Assembly (NCBI GenBank): GCA_902702965.1
Contig: CACRXP010000858.1
Coordinates: forward strand, 27,821 to 91,820
Direction: 5' to 3'
Source: Spirometra erinaceieuropaei
Taxonomy: Eukaryota; Platyhelminthes; Cestoda; Diphyllobothriidea; Diphyllobothriidae
DNA length: 64,000 bases
Position numbers and translations under genes: made by a program. Shown piece by piece: positions 23,301 through 34,480 of this stretch. Below the pieces are notes generated by a model that was not told the origin of the DNA, did no database searches, and saw nothing but the letters and a program-made list of their open reading frames with translations. Numbering within the stretch: position 1 is the first letter of the stretch; every line of letters starts with the position of its first letter.

Positions 23301-25139
23301 GAAAGATCGCATTAAATCTGCTTCGCTCTCATCACAGTTGAACCAGTTAGGCCGGAAATGGGATCAGGGCGCATTTAGCCCACGTCTCTCGCGTGTCATC
23401 GGTGCATCGTGGGCGCAGAGGATGCGGACGAGAATTCGCTGGGGCACTTATAAGACAACAGAAAGCTAACCCCGTCTAGGCCGGAAGGAAGAGCGCCACA
23501 CATGGTAGAAGCGTAAACTAATCCGTAAACCCCAGGCGTCTACTTCTGAAGCGTCACGGGCAGGGATCGATGGTTAGACCGGCGATAGAGGCCTCGTTAG
23601 TCTGTATTCAATTTACAACAAGTAGCGGACTGTCCATGTCTGTGCATTGAGGGCTTTATAATGGCTGCATGCTTATGCATACAAATTGTGGAATCTAAAC
23701 AACAAGACGCCAATGTCCGAGCGCGACCCCACAGAAGTAAACAACTCTGCACCAATTCCATTGTTAGGATTTAAAAAAGATGGTAGCTAGGAATGACGAA
23801 CACGACATACTGTGACGAGTATTAGATATCGCTCGTGAAATCCAATTGAATTGCCATTCAGTAGCTTCTTGGGTTTGCTAAGTCTCCGGAAGCCGAATTC
23901 TTCTCTTGACTCCGCTACAAAACAGGCATACTGTGAAGCCTTACTGACAAGGATGATCAAGACTAGAATGGTCATTTCTGGCTTCATCACAGCCGTCAAC
24001 CAGCCAGACCCCCAACCTCAAACAAGTAGGGCCCGTAGCACGAACTACGACCCTTTGTTTACTGAAAATTCAGACATACTCCACGGATCAAACGCCAAGA
24101 TAGTTCGTCATACAGGAGCGATATCCGCCGTTTTATGCTTATTGCACGTCGGAATACAGACGATTCTGTTTTGTCATAATGCTCACGCAAGCAAACGTAT
24201 AACAAGTAATCATGTGTGGTACCGAAGAAATTATTTGACTCCGTCCTGCCACCAAGATATATCGGTGGGAACAGGTTCTCTGTAGGATTTTATAGGTTAG
24301 TTTAATTTATTTTTACAATATTTATCCCAGGGATCGGCTGCAGCACCATCTATAATGAAGTGAGACGGCACTACTTCAACCAAAAAGAGCCTGATCTGTT
24401 GTGGATACGTTGTGCATCAAAAGCAGGGAAGGGCGGTTAAATGCCAGTAAATAAACAGCTTGTAAGACGCCCCCACTAAATGGACTGAATTCACGAAGCG
24501 AGTAGGACAGATCCAGAGAGCTAGAAAAACTGAATATTTATGTGTTAACGCGGCTCTGTGATTGGTATGTAAATGATGACCTCTCTCTCTCGTTTGCACA
24601 GAAACAAAGAACGCTGGCGAGACTACGCACACTCAGGAACAACAGCAGCCACGAGTCACACAGTGACCAAATTGACGACACTAAGTGCACCAAAACCAGA
24701 AACTCAGAGCATGCGCGCAGTCTGCAAAAAAGGCTAATCTACAAAGGTGATTCGGAGCTGCCTGGGGCGTGAATAACCGCTTAAGGGCATGTAAAAACTA
24801 CCCGTGCGCAGGGCCTGTGCTGATCGTGTCACAACGGTGTGTGCAAAGACCCAGTGCACACACACACACACGTCTGAGGACTAAAAATGGAAAACAGCAG
24901 CCTGAAAAGGCGGTTTAAGAAGCGCGTTGAGAAGGTAAGCATAAAATGGCTGTAAGACCATAAAAGTAGGGAATGGTAGAACCCAGTGTGCTCTTACAAC
25001 ATGCGAGTGAAGCCCCTACTGCCGGATGATGTGGTTGTTAAAATCTGCCCCTAAAAGGGGCCACGCGGTAGATGTGCTGAACCAACACGGGGGCTAGATT
25101 GGAGTCTGGCAGGCGTTATCGAGAATACGCACCCCTAAC
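20365..25139. other. long stretch without recognisable genes
   Basis: The longest frames (98 codons on minus at 20618-20914, 144 codons on plus at 23851-24285) have no family motifs, splice-consistent neighbours or membrane pattern that I recognise. A (CA)n run lies near 24855-24870. Confidence 0.4.
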
Positions 25140-25490
25140 AAATGCCGACATTTGGGGGTGTGGTAGCACGCCCAGTTGCAGGCTCACGTTACGCCATTTG
25201 GGATCCGTGCCGCCCACCCTCATTCCTCCGACGTAAAATCCTGGTCAGTGTCCGTTTTGGACCAAGGGGTGTGGTGGTACGCCCAGGCACGGGTTTTCGC
25301 CTGAGGTCTACTTGCCTCGGTCTTGACAGTAGGTCCAGCCGGACGGGGGAGAGTACGGTAGCTGCTGCGCAAGTACACTATCAATATAAACTAACTCGCC
25401 TGCGAGTCGCCGTCCCTGCTCTAACCTTGCTGTAGAGTATACGGTGGACATTGTCGGTCACGACGGTTGAACTGTCGTGATGGTCAAAAT
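25140..25490 (+). repeat. interspersed repeat family R1, two starts in a row
   Basis: GGGGTGTGGTAGCACGCCCA near 25155 and GGGGTGTGGTGGTACGCCCA near 25266 are two R1 starts in tandem. The R1 body then continues to CACGACGGTTGAACTGTCGT at about 25475. Confidence 0.6.
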
Positions 25491-25849
25491 AACTTCTAGA
25501 GAGTACGTGCCGGCCAAGAAATGTGGTCAGTTAAGGGGTAAATGTGTGCAAAAGCTATAATATGCGAGCGATAAAAAACGACTGAATTATGAATAATCAT
25601 GGAACAGAATGATGGTCATGCAAAGGAAATGTCCTCAGCCATCTACAGCAATCCCACCGGTCATGATTAAGTAAGCAAAGTCTAGTTTCCCGACTGTCGG
25701 GTGAAGACGCTTCTCGTGATTAGTGGCTGTAAGCTCGAAGGACTGGACAGTTACCAATAAATGGAACGAAGTTGCCGTCCAACGGACGTAATCCTTGTCT
25801 GGATTTATGCTGCCTGAAGGGTTTTCATGAACCGTCGTAAGTGTCTGTG

Positions 25850-26335
25850 GACCTGCCGCGACCGATGGGATTTGAGTGTGCCGGGTATCTGTCTGGCCAG
25901 TCCTGCTATGCTGCTATGAACGACAGGTCTTTTACGTGGAAGACAAGTGAAAGCTTGATGTTTACGAACACCGCTTCCTGGGGGCCATCTATCAACTTAA
26001 GTACTTCGACTTCGTCGCAGACTAGACAGTCCACACTCACCACGACAAGGTAGAAGGTATCTCCCGATCACCCAAAAAGCGGCTCAAGTGGTTTGAACGC
26101 ATTCTTCGCCCCCCCCCGCACGAGCTCAACACTGCGTCTGGAAACCCTACGCAGCTCCCGAACTGGAGGCGGCGAAGAGCTCAGCATAAAACCTGGCTCG
26201 ACACAGTCTGGGGCCTAGGGGAGATCATTATTAACTGGAATACAAAACTCGACTACAAAGGAAAATGTGTGATGGAAAGGCAGCTGTGCAAATCGCTAGA
26301 GATCCGGCACATTTTACATTTTGGGCTGGCCCTCC
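25850..26335 (+). mobile_element. RTE-type LINE, C-terminal remnant
   Basis: In two frames the plus strand encodes the tail of an RTE-like endonuclease/reverse-transcriptase protein: EHRFLGAIYQLKYFDFVAD, TVHTHHDKVEGISRSPKKRL, then KWFERILRPPPHELNTASGN and NWRRRRAQHKTWLDTVWG. The order R-LRW-G-H-R-PP-HEL followed by a WRRRR-K-TWLDT block is typical of flatworm RTE-like LINEs. Stops and frameshifts show it is dead. The catalytic domains are missing. Confidence 0.7.
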
Positions 26336-27194
26336 TCCAGTAAGATACCTACGAATTCTAGATCTCGACTATGCTGCAAATAAGTGAAACCTGAGGTGTT
26401 CTTGGATAGTTATTGTCAAAATTGCGGAAAAAGAGTTGGCGTTAACCTTTTCTCACACAAATATGATTGACAAGCGCAAATTCACCTATTGTACAAACGC
26501 CACGCAAAAGCATGCGTTTAGACATAGCCAACTGTTCAGCAGAGTGGATTTTCTGGTCAGATCGAGGTGTTTCGGAAGTGCCTGCACTAGGTCTACCAGC
26601 ATATTGCTTCTCAGCTGTGGAAATATGTTGACCAGCCTCGATATCAGGAAAAAACCCTCGACAAGACACGATGCAAAATGGACAAACCTTCATGCGAAAA
26701 ACATCAAGAGATGGACCTGAACTCCTTTGCTCAATGAGGAAACATAGATAGGTGCCTGCTTACCTGATAGTCTGTGTCGAATTCGGCAATTTTCGAAGTG
26801 ACATCACATGCAAGTGCCTCGGGAGATGCAGCGACAACTTCGAAGGCATGCTTCTTGCTTGACATGAGTTGAACATTCCCCTGCTCGAAGATATGAGTCT
26901 AAAAGAATGTCACCAAATGTTCGAAAAACGGAAAGTGACTGATAAGCGTGCTTACGCACCTGCATTTATGACGAGGTGTGGTTGAATGATATGCGTCGAG
27001 GAAACCTACTTTTTAAAAATGACATTTTGGGCCAAAATTCGTTTAATGACAAACGGAACCGATCACGATATATTCTGAAACTCGTGAGATAGTGGATATC
27101 TTAGGCTGTCTTGGGCTGGACGCTCTGAAAAACGAACAGGATAGAGGCTGACAAATGGACCAACCAGGCCGTTGAGACCACTGCAATCGGTGTG

Positions 27195-27610
27195 AGACCG
27201 GCCTGAAGATCAAGCGGCAAGTATGCGAATATCTTGTGACAGCTACCCTTCAATATGGATATGACATAAGGCCTGTGAGCTTAAAAAATACCCATTGCCC
27301 GCGGTTTTCCGTCGACTGATAGCGCCTTTAGCAACTGACTTCACAGTCTGTCGAAAACGAAATCCCTAAAATGCGTCTTTCTCGCCGACTGAGATGGCTG
27401 GCACACATGCTTCGCGGAGTTCAGAGTAAAATTGACCAGGATTAGTCTCGCAAAAAACGGCCCAATGCTACTGAATTACCATGAATGTCGCTATGCGCTT
27501 CCGTGATCTACGTACGCAAGCTTGGACTTAGGCGGGGTGTGCCAGACAAAAGCAGAAAGACGCAGCTATTCAATTGTGGCCGCTCAGTATCGGTAAGAAA
27601 CGACGTAAAA
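27195..27610 (+). mobile_element. RTE-type LINE C-terminal remnant, highly decayed
   Basis: Plus-strand pieces read KIKRQVCEYLVTATLQYGYD, then RRLRWLAHMLRGVQ and VPDKSRKTQLFNCG. The RRLRWLAHMLR block corresponds to the KWFERILR block of the copy at 25.85 kb. Many stops. Confidence 0.5.
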
Positions 27611-28363
27611 CTCGTGTCATGCTGAGATGATCATTAACTAGTAACTGGAATTCAGAAACATCTCCGGAACCGGAATATTTAGAGCAATAATTGAGAACAG
27701 AAAACTTGCGCAAAAAGGAAGAAGAGACAGCATGGCAGGGGAATTGAGCCGCTGAGTTCGATCGGGAGCTATGTTGGCAACACGCATCAGCCGGCTACGG
27801 TGCTTAATAGTTCTTAGTCGCACATTTCGTTGACAAAACTACTTTCAGCGAAGGCCAACTTAAACATAAGGCTTGACGTAGGGCAACAACCTGTCAGCAG
27901 TGGCTAGACGAGCATTCAATGGACGCTTTGGTGGGTATAAATAGGTCAGCTTGTTGGAATGCTCACATCACTACCTACAAGGTAAGTCCTTTAAGAATAT
28001 TTGGACAAACATAGCTGACTTTGAATAGTTCAAAAACCGTAGCGGAACTTTTAACTGCGTGCGAACCTATTTGAGTTCAGGCGTTGCATGTTCTTCAGTC
28101 AACCAAGCGCGTAAAAGACAACTGCAACGTCAAAATAGGCTAAAATAACTTTAAACATTCTACTCGTCACCTAGATCTTCAGTATTCGATATTCTGAGAC
28201 ACTGCGATCGAGATGACAGCAGGTGCCACTTCCTACAACATGCCACCAAACGGGGTTAGACAAATGCTACAAGCGGTTGGAGAGCAAATGTACTCCGAGG
28301 ACAATAAGAAACCCCGCTTGCATTTATCTTTGGCGCAGCACATATCCCCTTTTCGGTTGATGT
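27611..28363. other. no gene seen; any further exons of the capping-protein gene would lie here
   Basis: I could not find a clear match to the C-terminal tentacle of CapZ alpha on minus in this stretch. Confidence 0.35.
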
Positions 28364-30226
28364 TTAGTCTATAAGCTCGTCGTCTGGAAGTAAACCAACT
28401 CCAGCATCTGAGACATGCACAACTGCCTGTGACGTAACGTTCCACATGACAACGCTGAACAACAATTGGCACAGCGTCCCTGACAAGCACTGCTAGTAGT
28501 AACCAGTGTCAGCCTTCACAGCGTTCTAGAAAGGGAACTTACATATTTTAAGGATAACGAAGGAAAATTAAATCTAGTGCATAACGCCAATGACGAAATT
28601 GGAATAAAATTGGGTGGGGAAGGAAACGCACTACAACTAACTAAAAGTAGCAGACAAGGCCTCCAGAAACTTGATCAGTCTAAAATGAACGGCGTCGCAT
28701 CCGCCAAGTCAATCGCCCTACTCAGCTAGTGCTCGAAAGTGGATGAACTTGTTTTGAAAAAAAAACACTAGGGGTATTTGGCTGCGTACAACAAGTAGAA
28801 CAGAGGCATGCTTCATGGAGATATAGCTTAAGCAGTGACTAGCACAGGAAAATACCTACCTGTACTTTAACGTCCCCCGTGACATTCAAATTGCTTCCCT
28901 TGTAATTCTTTGGAAACTCAATCATCCACGAAGACCTCCAGCGTCCGCTCCTAAATAAATAGACAAACGATATCTTTTAACGTTTTTGGTAGACCTGAAC
29001 AGTTTAAGCGAATAGTTGTGAAAATTTTTGTGGCCTCCGTAGCATTCGAGTCCAAGACGCCAGAAACACGGCATAAACACCCGTCATAAGCACAAGAGCT
29101 TGGAGGTCCCGACCGAGCCCGAAGTTGAAAAATAAGGTTTTTAACCAGGGCTCATAGGTCTGGTGATTCAAATTTTTAGTATACCTAAACCGTACCCCCG
29201 TTTTTGTGGATTCGGATCCCACAGAAACCGCCAAATTTTGCACAATTGGGCACTCGGTTACGCAACTGTTTCCCTCAATTAGGGTTGTAGTGCAAAAAAC
29301 AAACGTGTGACTTAGTGCACAAATAATGGTAGTTGGGGCAGTGTGCGTGCCTTGGAAGGGCATAGGAAGGGCTTCAAGAGAGTTTTGGAAGTAGAGGCAG
29401 TCAGAGGTTCATGTTAGTATTAACAGCCAATAAACACCAGGAAGCGATGTATTTTGACTGGAATCAAAAAGAGGAAGCGAATCAAGAAATAAATGCCTTG
29501 AAGGCAAAAATTACGAAGGCTGGAATGGAAAACCAAAGTGAGGGAGTTGGAGCATTAAGAAACTTTTACTCACGAAAACTGCTTTCGGATGTTACCCTCG
29601 ATAAAGATGTAAATCATGGAAGGCTTTTCCGAGAATGGAGCAAAGACCGAAACAGCCCCAGTCGGAAACTTTTCAGTAATGTAGGCTGTAAGCTTATCCT
29701 CAAGTGCCTGCCGCCATGGCTCCAACTCAATACTGCCAGCCTCTTTATCATTGGGTTCCACAGGAGTGACATCTTCTACAGCAAACGTAAGAGGGTCGAA
29801 GGTAAATGAATTATGAGTTCTGGGACAAAGGAACCGTCCATTTTGGAGATCTCCCTGTTCGGTAATCAGCGTGCTAACAGGGCATCCAGGGAGTGTGACT
29901 TGGACCGTCTGTTCCTTCGCATACTGAAGTAAAACTCTGCGCAGTTATCAGGAAACGAAAATACTTACTTCCTAAGGTTCTTCTCGAAGGGCTTGCAGTC
30001 TCCAACGATAGTTCTAATGGCTTTATTTCTGATAGAGCACACAAATATAGATCAAACCTTTCACAACATCCTCGACTTCCCTCGGAGGGGCGAGTAAAAC
30101 GAGGCTGGCAGCGGTTTGGGCCTTAAAGAAAATTTTAATAAGAGGGTTATAGAGATATAATATTCCAAAATTATCGGAGCAACACGAATCTACTACCTTA
30201 AGTTCCGGCGTTATCCCGTCACCCAT
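28364..30226 (-). CDS. CAPZA: F-actin-capping protein subunit alpha (CapZ alpha), multi-exon
   Basis: CapZ is a heterodimer that caps actin-filament barbed ends in the cytoplasm. Exons on minus: 30197-30226 (ATG; MGDGITPELK), 30058-30121 (AQTAASLVLLAPPREVEDVV), 29969-30020 (IRTIVGDCKPFEKNLR), 29574-29936 and 28860-28950. All introns are GT-AG and all phases join. The long exon reads TLITEQGDLQNGRFLCPRT, then ELEPWRQALEDKLTAYITEK, matching the family pattern LITEHGDLGNSRFLDPR and SWR-ALRAYVKEHY. The next gives SGRWRSSWMIEFPKNYKGSN, the conserved GRWRSEW motif. Introns are 75, 37, 32, 623 and, if the last exon is right, 370 nt. The last exon (28364-28489, ending PDDELID and TAA) fits the phase but its similarity is weak. 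With it the protein is about 241 residues against a usual 270-290, so the tail is divergent, shortened or missed. Confidence 0.85.
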
Positions 30227-30556
30227 TCTATTCAAGGACCCGGGTTTCTTGAAAGTGTTAAAACAACTACTGTGTCAACTTATCGTCTTGGATCAAAAAC
30301 TGTACCTGTAGGACACGTTAAATGTCTTTTGAAACAACAAGACTAGTTCCGAGAAATGAAAGGGTTGAAGAAAAGGAGGATAGGCTGTGCTTCTAAAGTG
30401 GCAATGTAATGAAGTAGTCCGTATTGTGTGTTGACATTCGGGAAGTATTCGCCCCGTTCGTTTGCCTGATATAATCTTAATGCGTTGTTTTAGCAACTCA
30501 GAAGCGATCGCAGACCTAACAGAAAAGAATTTTAAATATTTTTCAATTCAGTATAG

Positions 30557-30562
30557 TTTATT
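30557..30562 (-). promoter_or_regulatory. possible polyadenylation signal AATAAA
   Basis: AATAAA on minus about 110 bp past the stop of the frame ending at 30671 and about 330 bp upstream of the CapZ alpha start. It is suitably placed to end the upstream minus-strand gene. Confidence 0.35.
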
Positions 30563-30670
30563 GAGGGAGTCTTTTAATACCCTACTTGCACTGAACAGTT
30601 GGGTGCAGTGTTCAGTGACCATGCTGGTTGAAAGAGTTCAACCGGCGAAAATGTGAACATGAGTGTGAAG

Positions 30671-31744
30671 TTATGAATTCCATTTCGAGACATTAATGTA
30701 TAGAGAATTCATTGCCATTGATGATCCCACGGCAGCATCTACAGGAGGGGAATCCCTGGTAGAAGTGGAGAAATTCCTCACATGCACGCTGCAGAAGTCG
30801 TAGTGGTCAAGGGCGACCTCGGAGACTGTCCATCGTAACGGATCCGAAAAGTCGTAAAAAGCCAGGCTGCAATCCAGTCCCTCAAAATGCGAAGTATTTC
30901 TAAGAAATCCCGCGCTCCTGCCCATAACTCAAAGGGAAGATGTGGGTTACATAAGACAAAGAACTCTGAACCTTTACCACCTTTTTCGCTGCTTTTCAAA
31001 CTCTTCCAAGGCTATTCTGGTATCGAACCGCCCACGGTCTCCAGGTTCTTTTGATGTATTTCGATGGGTGTGCACAGCGCTAGTAGTCGTCTCTCCGATT
31101 TGACTATTTTCGAGGAGGGCCCCTCTTCACAAATGCGGTCTTGCAATGACACAAAAGAAAAATTAAGACCAAAGAACGGTAATGTACGGAAAATGTGACG
31201 GTCCACGCTTAAGCAACAACACTAACATGATCGATTCGGAAAAAATCAGTCGTACGTCTCAAATTTAGTCTTAAATTTTCGATCTACACGTGCCTGACAT
31301 TCTTTGTGATTTCGATCTGTTGGACGTTCTTGCGACTCGTCGTTAACAAAAAATTGCTCCGACTTAAAATAACCGCCATCCTTGCAAAAAACCTATCAGC
31401 TTCTGACCGATTCTCTGCGGAAACATGCGAGTCTCATCAAATCTGCGGACGGTCGAGTCCTTGGTCATTAACTTCACACAGTTGACCTGATTAAATAATT
31501 CGTTCCATGCGTTTAAAAACATTTCATTATTTGTTCCATTAATATAAAGGACAGAAATTGGGTCCTTAGGATACTGTGCAAAAAACCCGTCCCCAATCGG
31601 TTTCCAAACTTGGCACCCGAATGGCACGACTATTAAATTTACGATAGCGCTGTCGGCGCGTAGCTGCCAGCTAACAGTGGCATGACGAGCGTTAGACGTT
31701 CCAAAAATGTCTGCAGCACCGGGTAGTCTGACTCCAAATCGCAA
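30671..31744 (-). CDS. candidate multi-exon gene, function unknown
   Basis: Four stretches on minus look like exons. (1) 31364-31744, with IVVPFGCQVWKPIGDGFFAQ and DPISVLYINGTNNEMFLNAW. (2) About 31240-31370, with DGGYFKSEQFFVNDESQ and VDRKFKTKFETYD. (3) About 30981-31130, with GRFDTRIALEEFEKQRKR. (4) 30671-30899, with FEGLDCSLAFYDFSDPLRWT and EVALDHYDFCSVH. The join between 3 and 4 uses GT at 30980-30979 and AG at 30901-30900; it keeps phase and gives an 81-nt intron, close to the size of CapZ intron 1. Amino-acid composition is globular and unlike the repeat-derived frames nearby. I do not recognise the family. The start is not found. Confidence 0.4.
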
Positions 31745-31969
31745 ACTTTAAGTGTAAAAAGAACTCGATATTCTCGACGGGTGTCGAGTACGAAGACGAA
31801 ATCTATGATACATGATTCAGACTTCAGGAATGCGCGAAAATTGCAAAGAAGCTAAAGTACCAAAAGACGGAGGTATTGGAGTTGCAGTATTAGCTAGCAC
31901 TGACCCCGTAGAGATAAAGTCGGTGACACCGAGATTTCAGAAAACATCGAGAACTTGCGCGGGCAAAGT

Positions 31970-32255
31970 TTATTCGGACTAATCGAAACTTCATTGTGAG
32001 TCGTCACCAGGTTGCTTGCAATGGGCAGGGGAAATCAGAGCTTGTTATGTTTAGAAGTGGTGTTTCCCAGGGTTCAGTACTGTGGCCCATTTTGTTCCCA
32101 ATATACGTGAGCGACTGAGCTAGACATTTGGACTCTTAAACATAAACGTTTGCGGACGATATAAAAATATGGAGCGTACCCTGTAGCCCTGTCTATGTAG
32201 ATAAACTGCAGATGAACCTAAATCGATTGGGTGAATGGCCAAACCTTTGGCTCAT
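31970..32255 (+). mobile_element. CR1/Jockey-like LINE, 5' part of an interrupted copy
   Basis: Plus-strand translation with stops reads RSGVSQGSVLWPILFPIYVS, then TFADDIKIWS (reverse transcriptase motif with the FADD box) and KLQMNLNRLGEWPNLW. It stops being alignable at about 32255. The same protein resumes at 34069 on the same strand, after the minus-strand LINE at 32465-34068. Confidence 0.72.
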
Positions 32256-32259
32256 GTGT

Positions 32260-34068
32260 ATATGTATATGTACATATATATTGAAGGGTCACAGGCAGAG
32301 CCCTTAATGACCCTATTTATGTTAAGTGCTTTCGCAGATTCATACTCAAAAATAAAATAAAATTGCAGGAATTTGAAATGTGATTGGGTCACAGTTCAAT
32401 CGTAATCATAAGGTAGTGCCTAGAATCACTGTAACTTAGTGCGGAAGATTGTATATGTCAGATTTTACAAAACTGACTGTGCATAGTCATGCTGTACAAG
32501 CCGATTTCTGTCGAAAACTAGACGAGCAAGTTTCCTTTTAAACACACAAACTGTGTCAGCCGTCACCATCTCGCTTGGAAGCGAGTTCCACGGCCTGACA
32601 ACCCGCTGGCTGAATAAAAATTTTCGTCGGTCTAAACGCGTGCGCTCATTCCCGACTTTGTATGCATGGCCGCGTAGTTGGTTTTTACGGGCGAACTCAA
32701 AGAAGCCCTCTGCTCTTAATAAGCAACCCTGGCCGCGAACAATCCGGAACGTCCAGAGAAGACTGCAGTTTATTTGTCTATAAGAGAGAGGGAATAGGCC
32801 AAGCAAATTCAGCCTCTCCTGATAAGACAAATGCTTTAGACCATCGACCATCTTTGTCGCTCTGCGTTGCACCTGTTCGAGTAATTTGATATCCTTCCTC
32901 ATCCATGGTGAAGCTGCTGGCATTCCATACTCTAGATGAGGTCTTACAAAGACATCAAAGAGTCTTTCGAAAAGTTCGGAGGAAATATTTTAAATGGACG
33001 TCTGATCCAGTGTAGAGTACTAGTTGCCTTCTGGACCATCTTTGTACAGTGTTCTGATGGCGATAGATTTGTGGTCGTCCATACACCCAGATCTCTGTGT
33101 CTTTCCACAGTTTCTAACTTCGTCCCGTCAATATAGTACTGGTGTTTGGGAGAGGCATTGCGGCCGGTGTTCAGGTGCAAAACCACGCATTTGGACACGT
33201 TAAACTTCAAAAACCATCTGTTCAACCAAGCACACAGTTTGTTGATGTTCGACTGCAACTTCTCTGCGTCATCATCACACTTGACTTCACTCCATATTTT
33301 TATGTCATCCGCGAACACGAGAGCCTCGCAATTCACCTCACTGATGCAGTCATTAACATAAATCAAGAAGAGTAATGGGTCTAAGACAGAACCCTGTGGG
33401 ACACCACTTGCCACCTTTACCCATTCCGTGGTAGAATTACTAACGACGACTCTTTGTAGTCTGGGGACAGAAAACTCCTGATCCACTCAAACATTCTTCC
33501 TTGAATCCCAACATCCCAGATATTCTGTAAAAGAAGCCTGTGTGGGACACTGTCAAAGGCCTTCTTGAAGTCAAGTCTTGAGCCTCCTTTATGGATCGAA
33601 GTAATGAGTGCGCACTTCCGTTCTTCCAATAGCTCGCCGTCTTCAAATGATTTTTGAAATATTGCGGATAAGGGTTTGCACAGTTTATTAGCAAGTTCAC
33701 GAAGTACTAGGGCGGAAATTCTATCTGGGCCAGGCTATTTGGCAGGTTTCAGCCGGAGTAGCTCGGCCCTAACTATGGTAGATGAAAAGAGTGGTTCCCC
33801 GGTTAAGGACGGTAGGGAGGGGATAGGAGGGGGAAGGGTACTGGGAGGAGAGGTTGGTTGGCGAATGGATGGATGGGCAAATATAGAACTAGGTTCTCGG
33901 GTGAAGACGGACTGAAAGAAGTCGGAAAGGAGTGACGCTTTAACCTGGTCATCAATCTCCACTTTTCCATCTGCAGACCTAAGGGCAGGGATCAGCTCCT
34001 GAGTCCTTTTAGTACTTCGTATATAACGTCCATAAGTGTGCTATACTTCGCTTAGCAACCCAGACAGA
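32260..34068 (-). mobile_element. CR1/Jockey-like LINE reverse transcriptase, decayed, inserted in opposite orientation
   Basis: Minus-strand pieces in order: EIDDQVKASLLSDFFQSVFT (33962 downwards), LDFKKAFDSVPHRLLLQNIW, VASGVPQGSVLDPLLFLIYV, ALVFADDIKIWSEV (intact FADD catalytic box), NRWFLKFNVSKCVVLHLNTG, HRDLGVWTTTNLSPSEHC, RPHLEYGMPAASPWMRKDIK, QRRATKMVDGL and FSQRVVRPWNSLP, ending at 32465. At least two frameshifts split the frame. The 3' untranslated end continues past 32465 towards a TATATG-rich stretch at 32255-32280. The 5' end is truncated; no endonuclease domain is present. Confidence 0.85.
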
Positions 34069-34480
34069 TTCCTCAACACAAGAACCACTGTTTCGATTGC
34101 ACAAATCTGAGAGACGTGGAAAACCAAGAAGACTTCGGCGTACTGACAGCGACTCCCCCTATAACCATTCGCTCTTTGTTCGGGAGTAGGAAAAAGCTGA
34201 ATATCTGTATTCTACGCCTTCAACCGTGTATTTGTGGATTTTGACGATGACGACTTCTCAAATATTTTCAGAAAACTCGAGCGGCCTTAATTGAAATACG
34301 GGATATGGGTTAGGAGAACATGGGCGGTCTTAGATCAAAATGGCCTTGAAAAATTGAAGAGGAGGTCCACAAAATTAGTTAGTGGTCAAAGCTCCTTTCA
34401 TTGTGTAACCCGCTTAACAGGTGTAAACCTCCATTCTCATAGTTATAGACAAGTGTGCGAGAATCTCTAGTCTACCTTTT
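34069..34480 (+). mobile_element. CR1/Jockey-like LINE, 3' part of the interrupted copy
   Basis: Plus strand reads PQHKNHCFDCTNLRDVENQ then EDFGVLTATP, which lines up with the KHQYYIDGTKLETVERHRDLGVWTTT region of the neighbouring LINE. After a frameshift come FDDDDFSNIFRKLERP and EKLKRRSTKLVSGQSSF, matching FDEDCFIKVFR and EKVQRRATKLVSGQ of the LINE at 46.7-48.0 kb. Stops are frequent. Confidence 0.68.

Noticed and set aside
29411..29809. 132-codon plus frame
   Set aside because: It lies opposite the main exon of the CapZ alpha gene, whose minus-strand protein is clearly conserved; the plus frame is a shadow.
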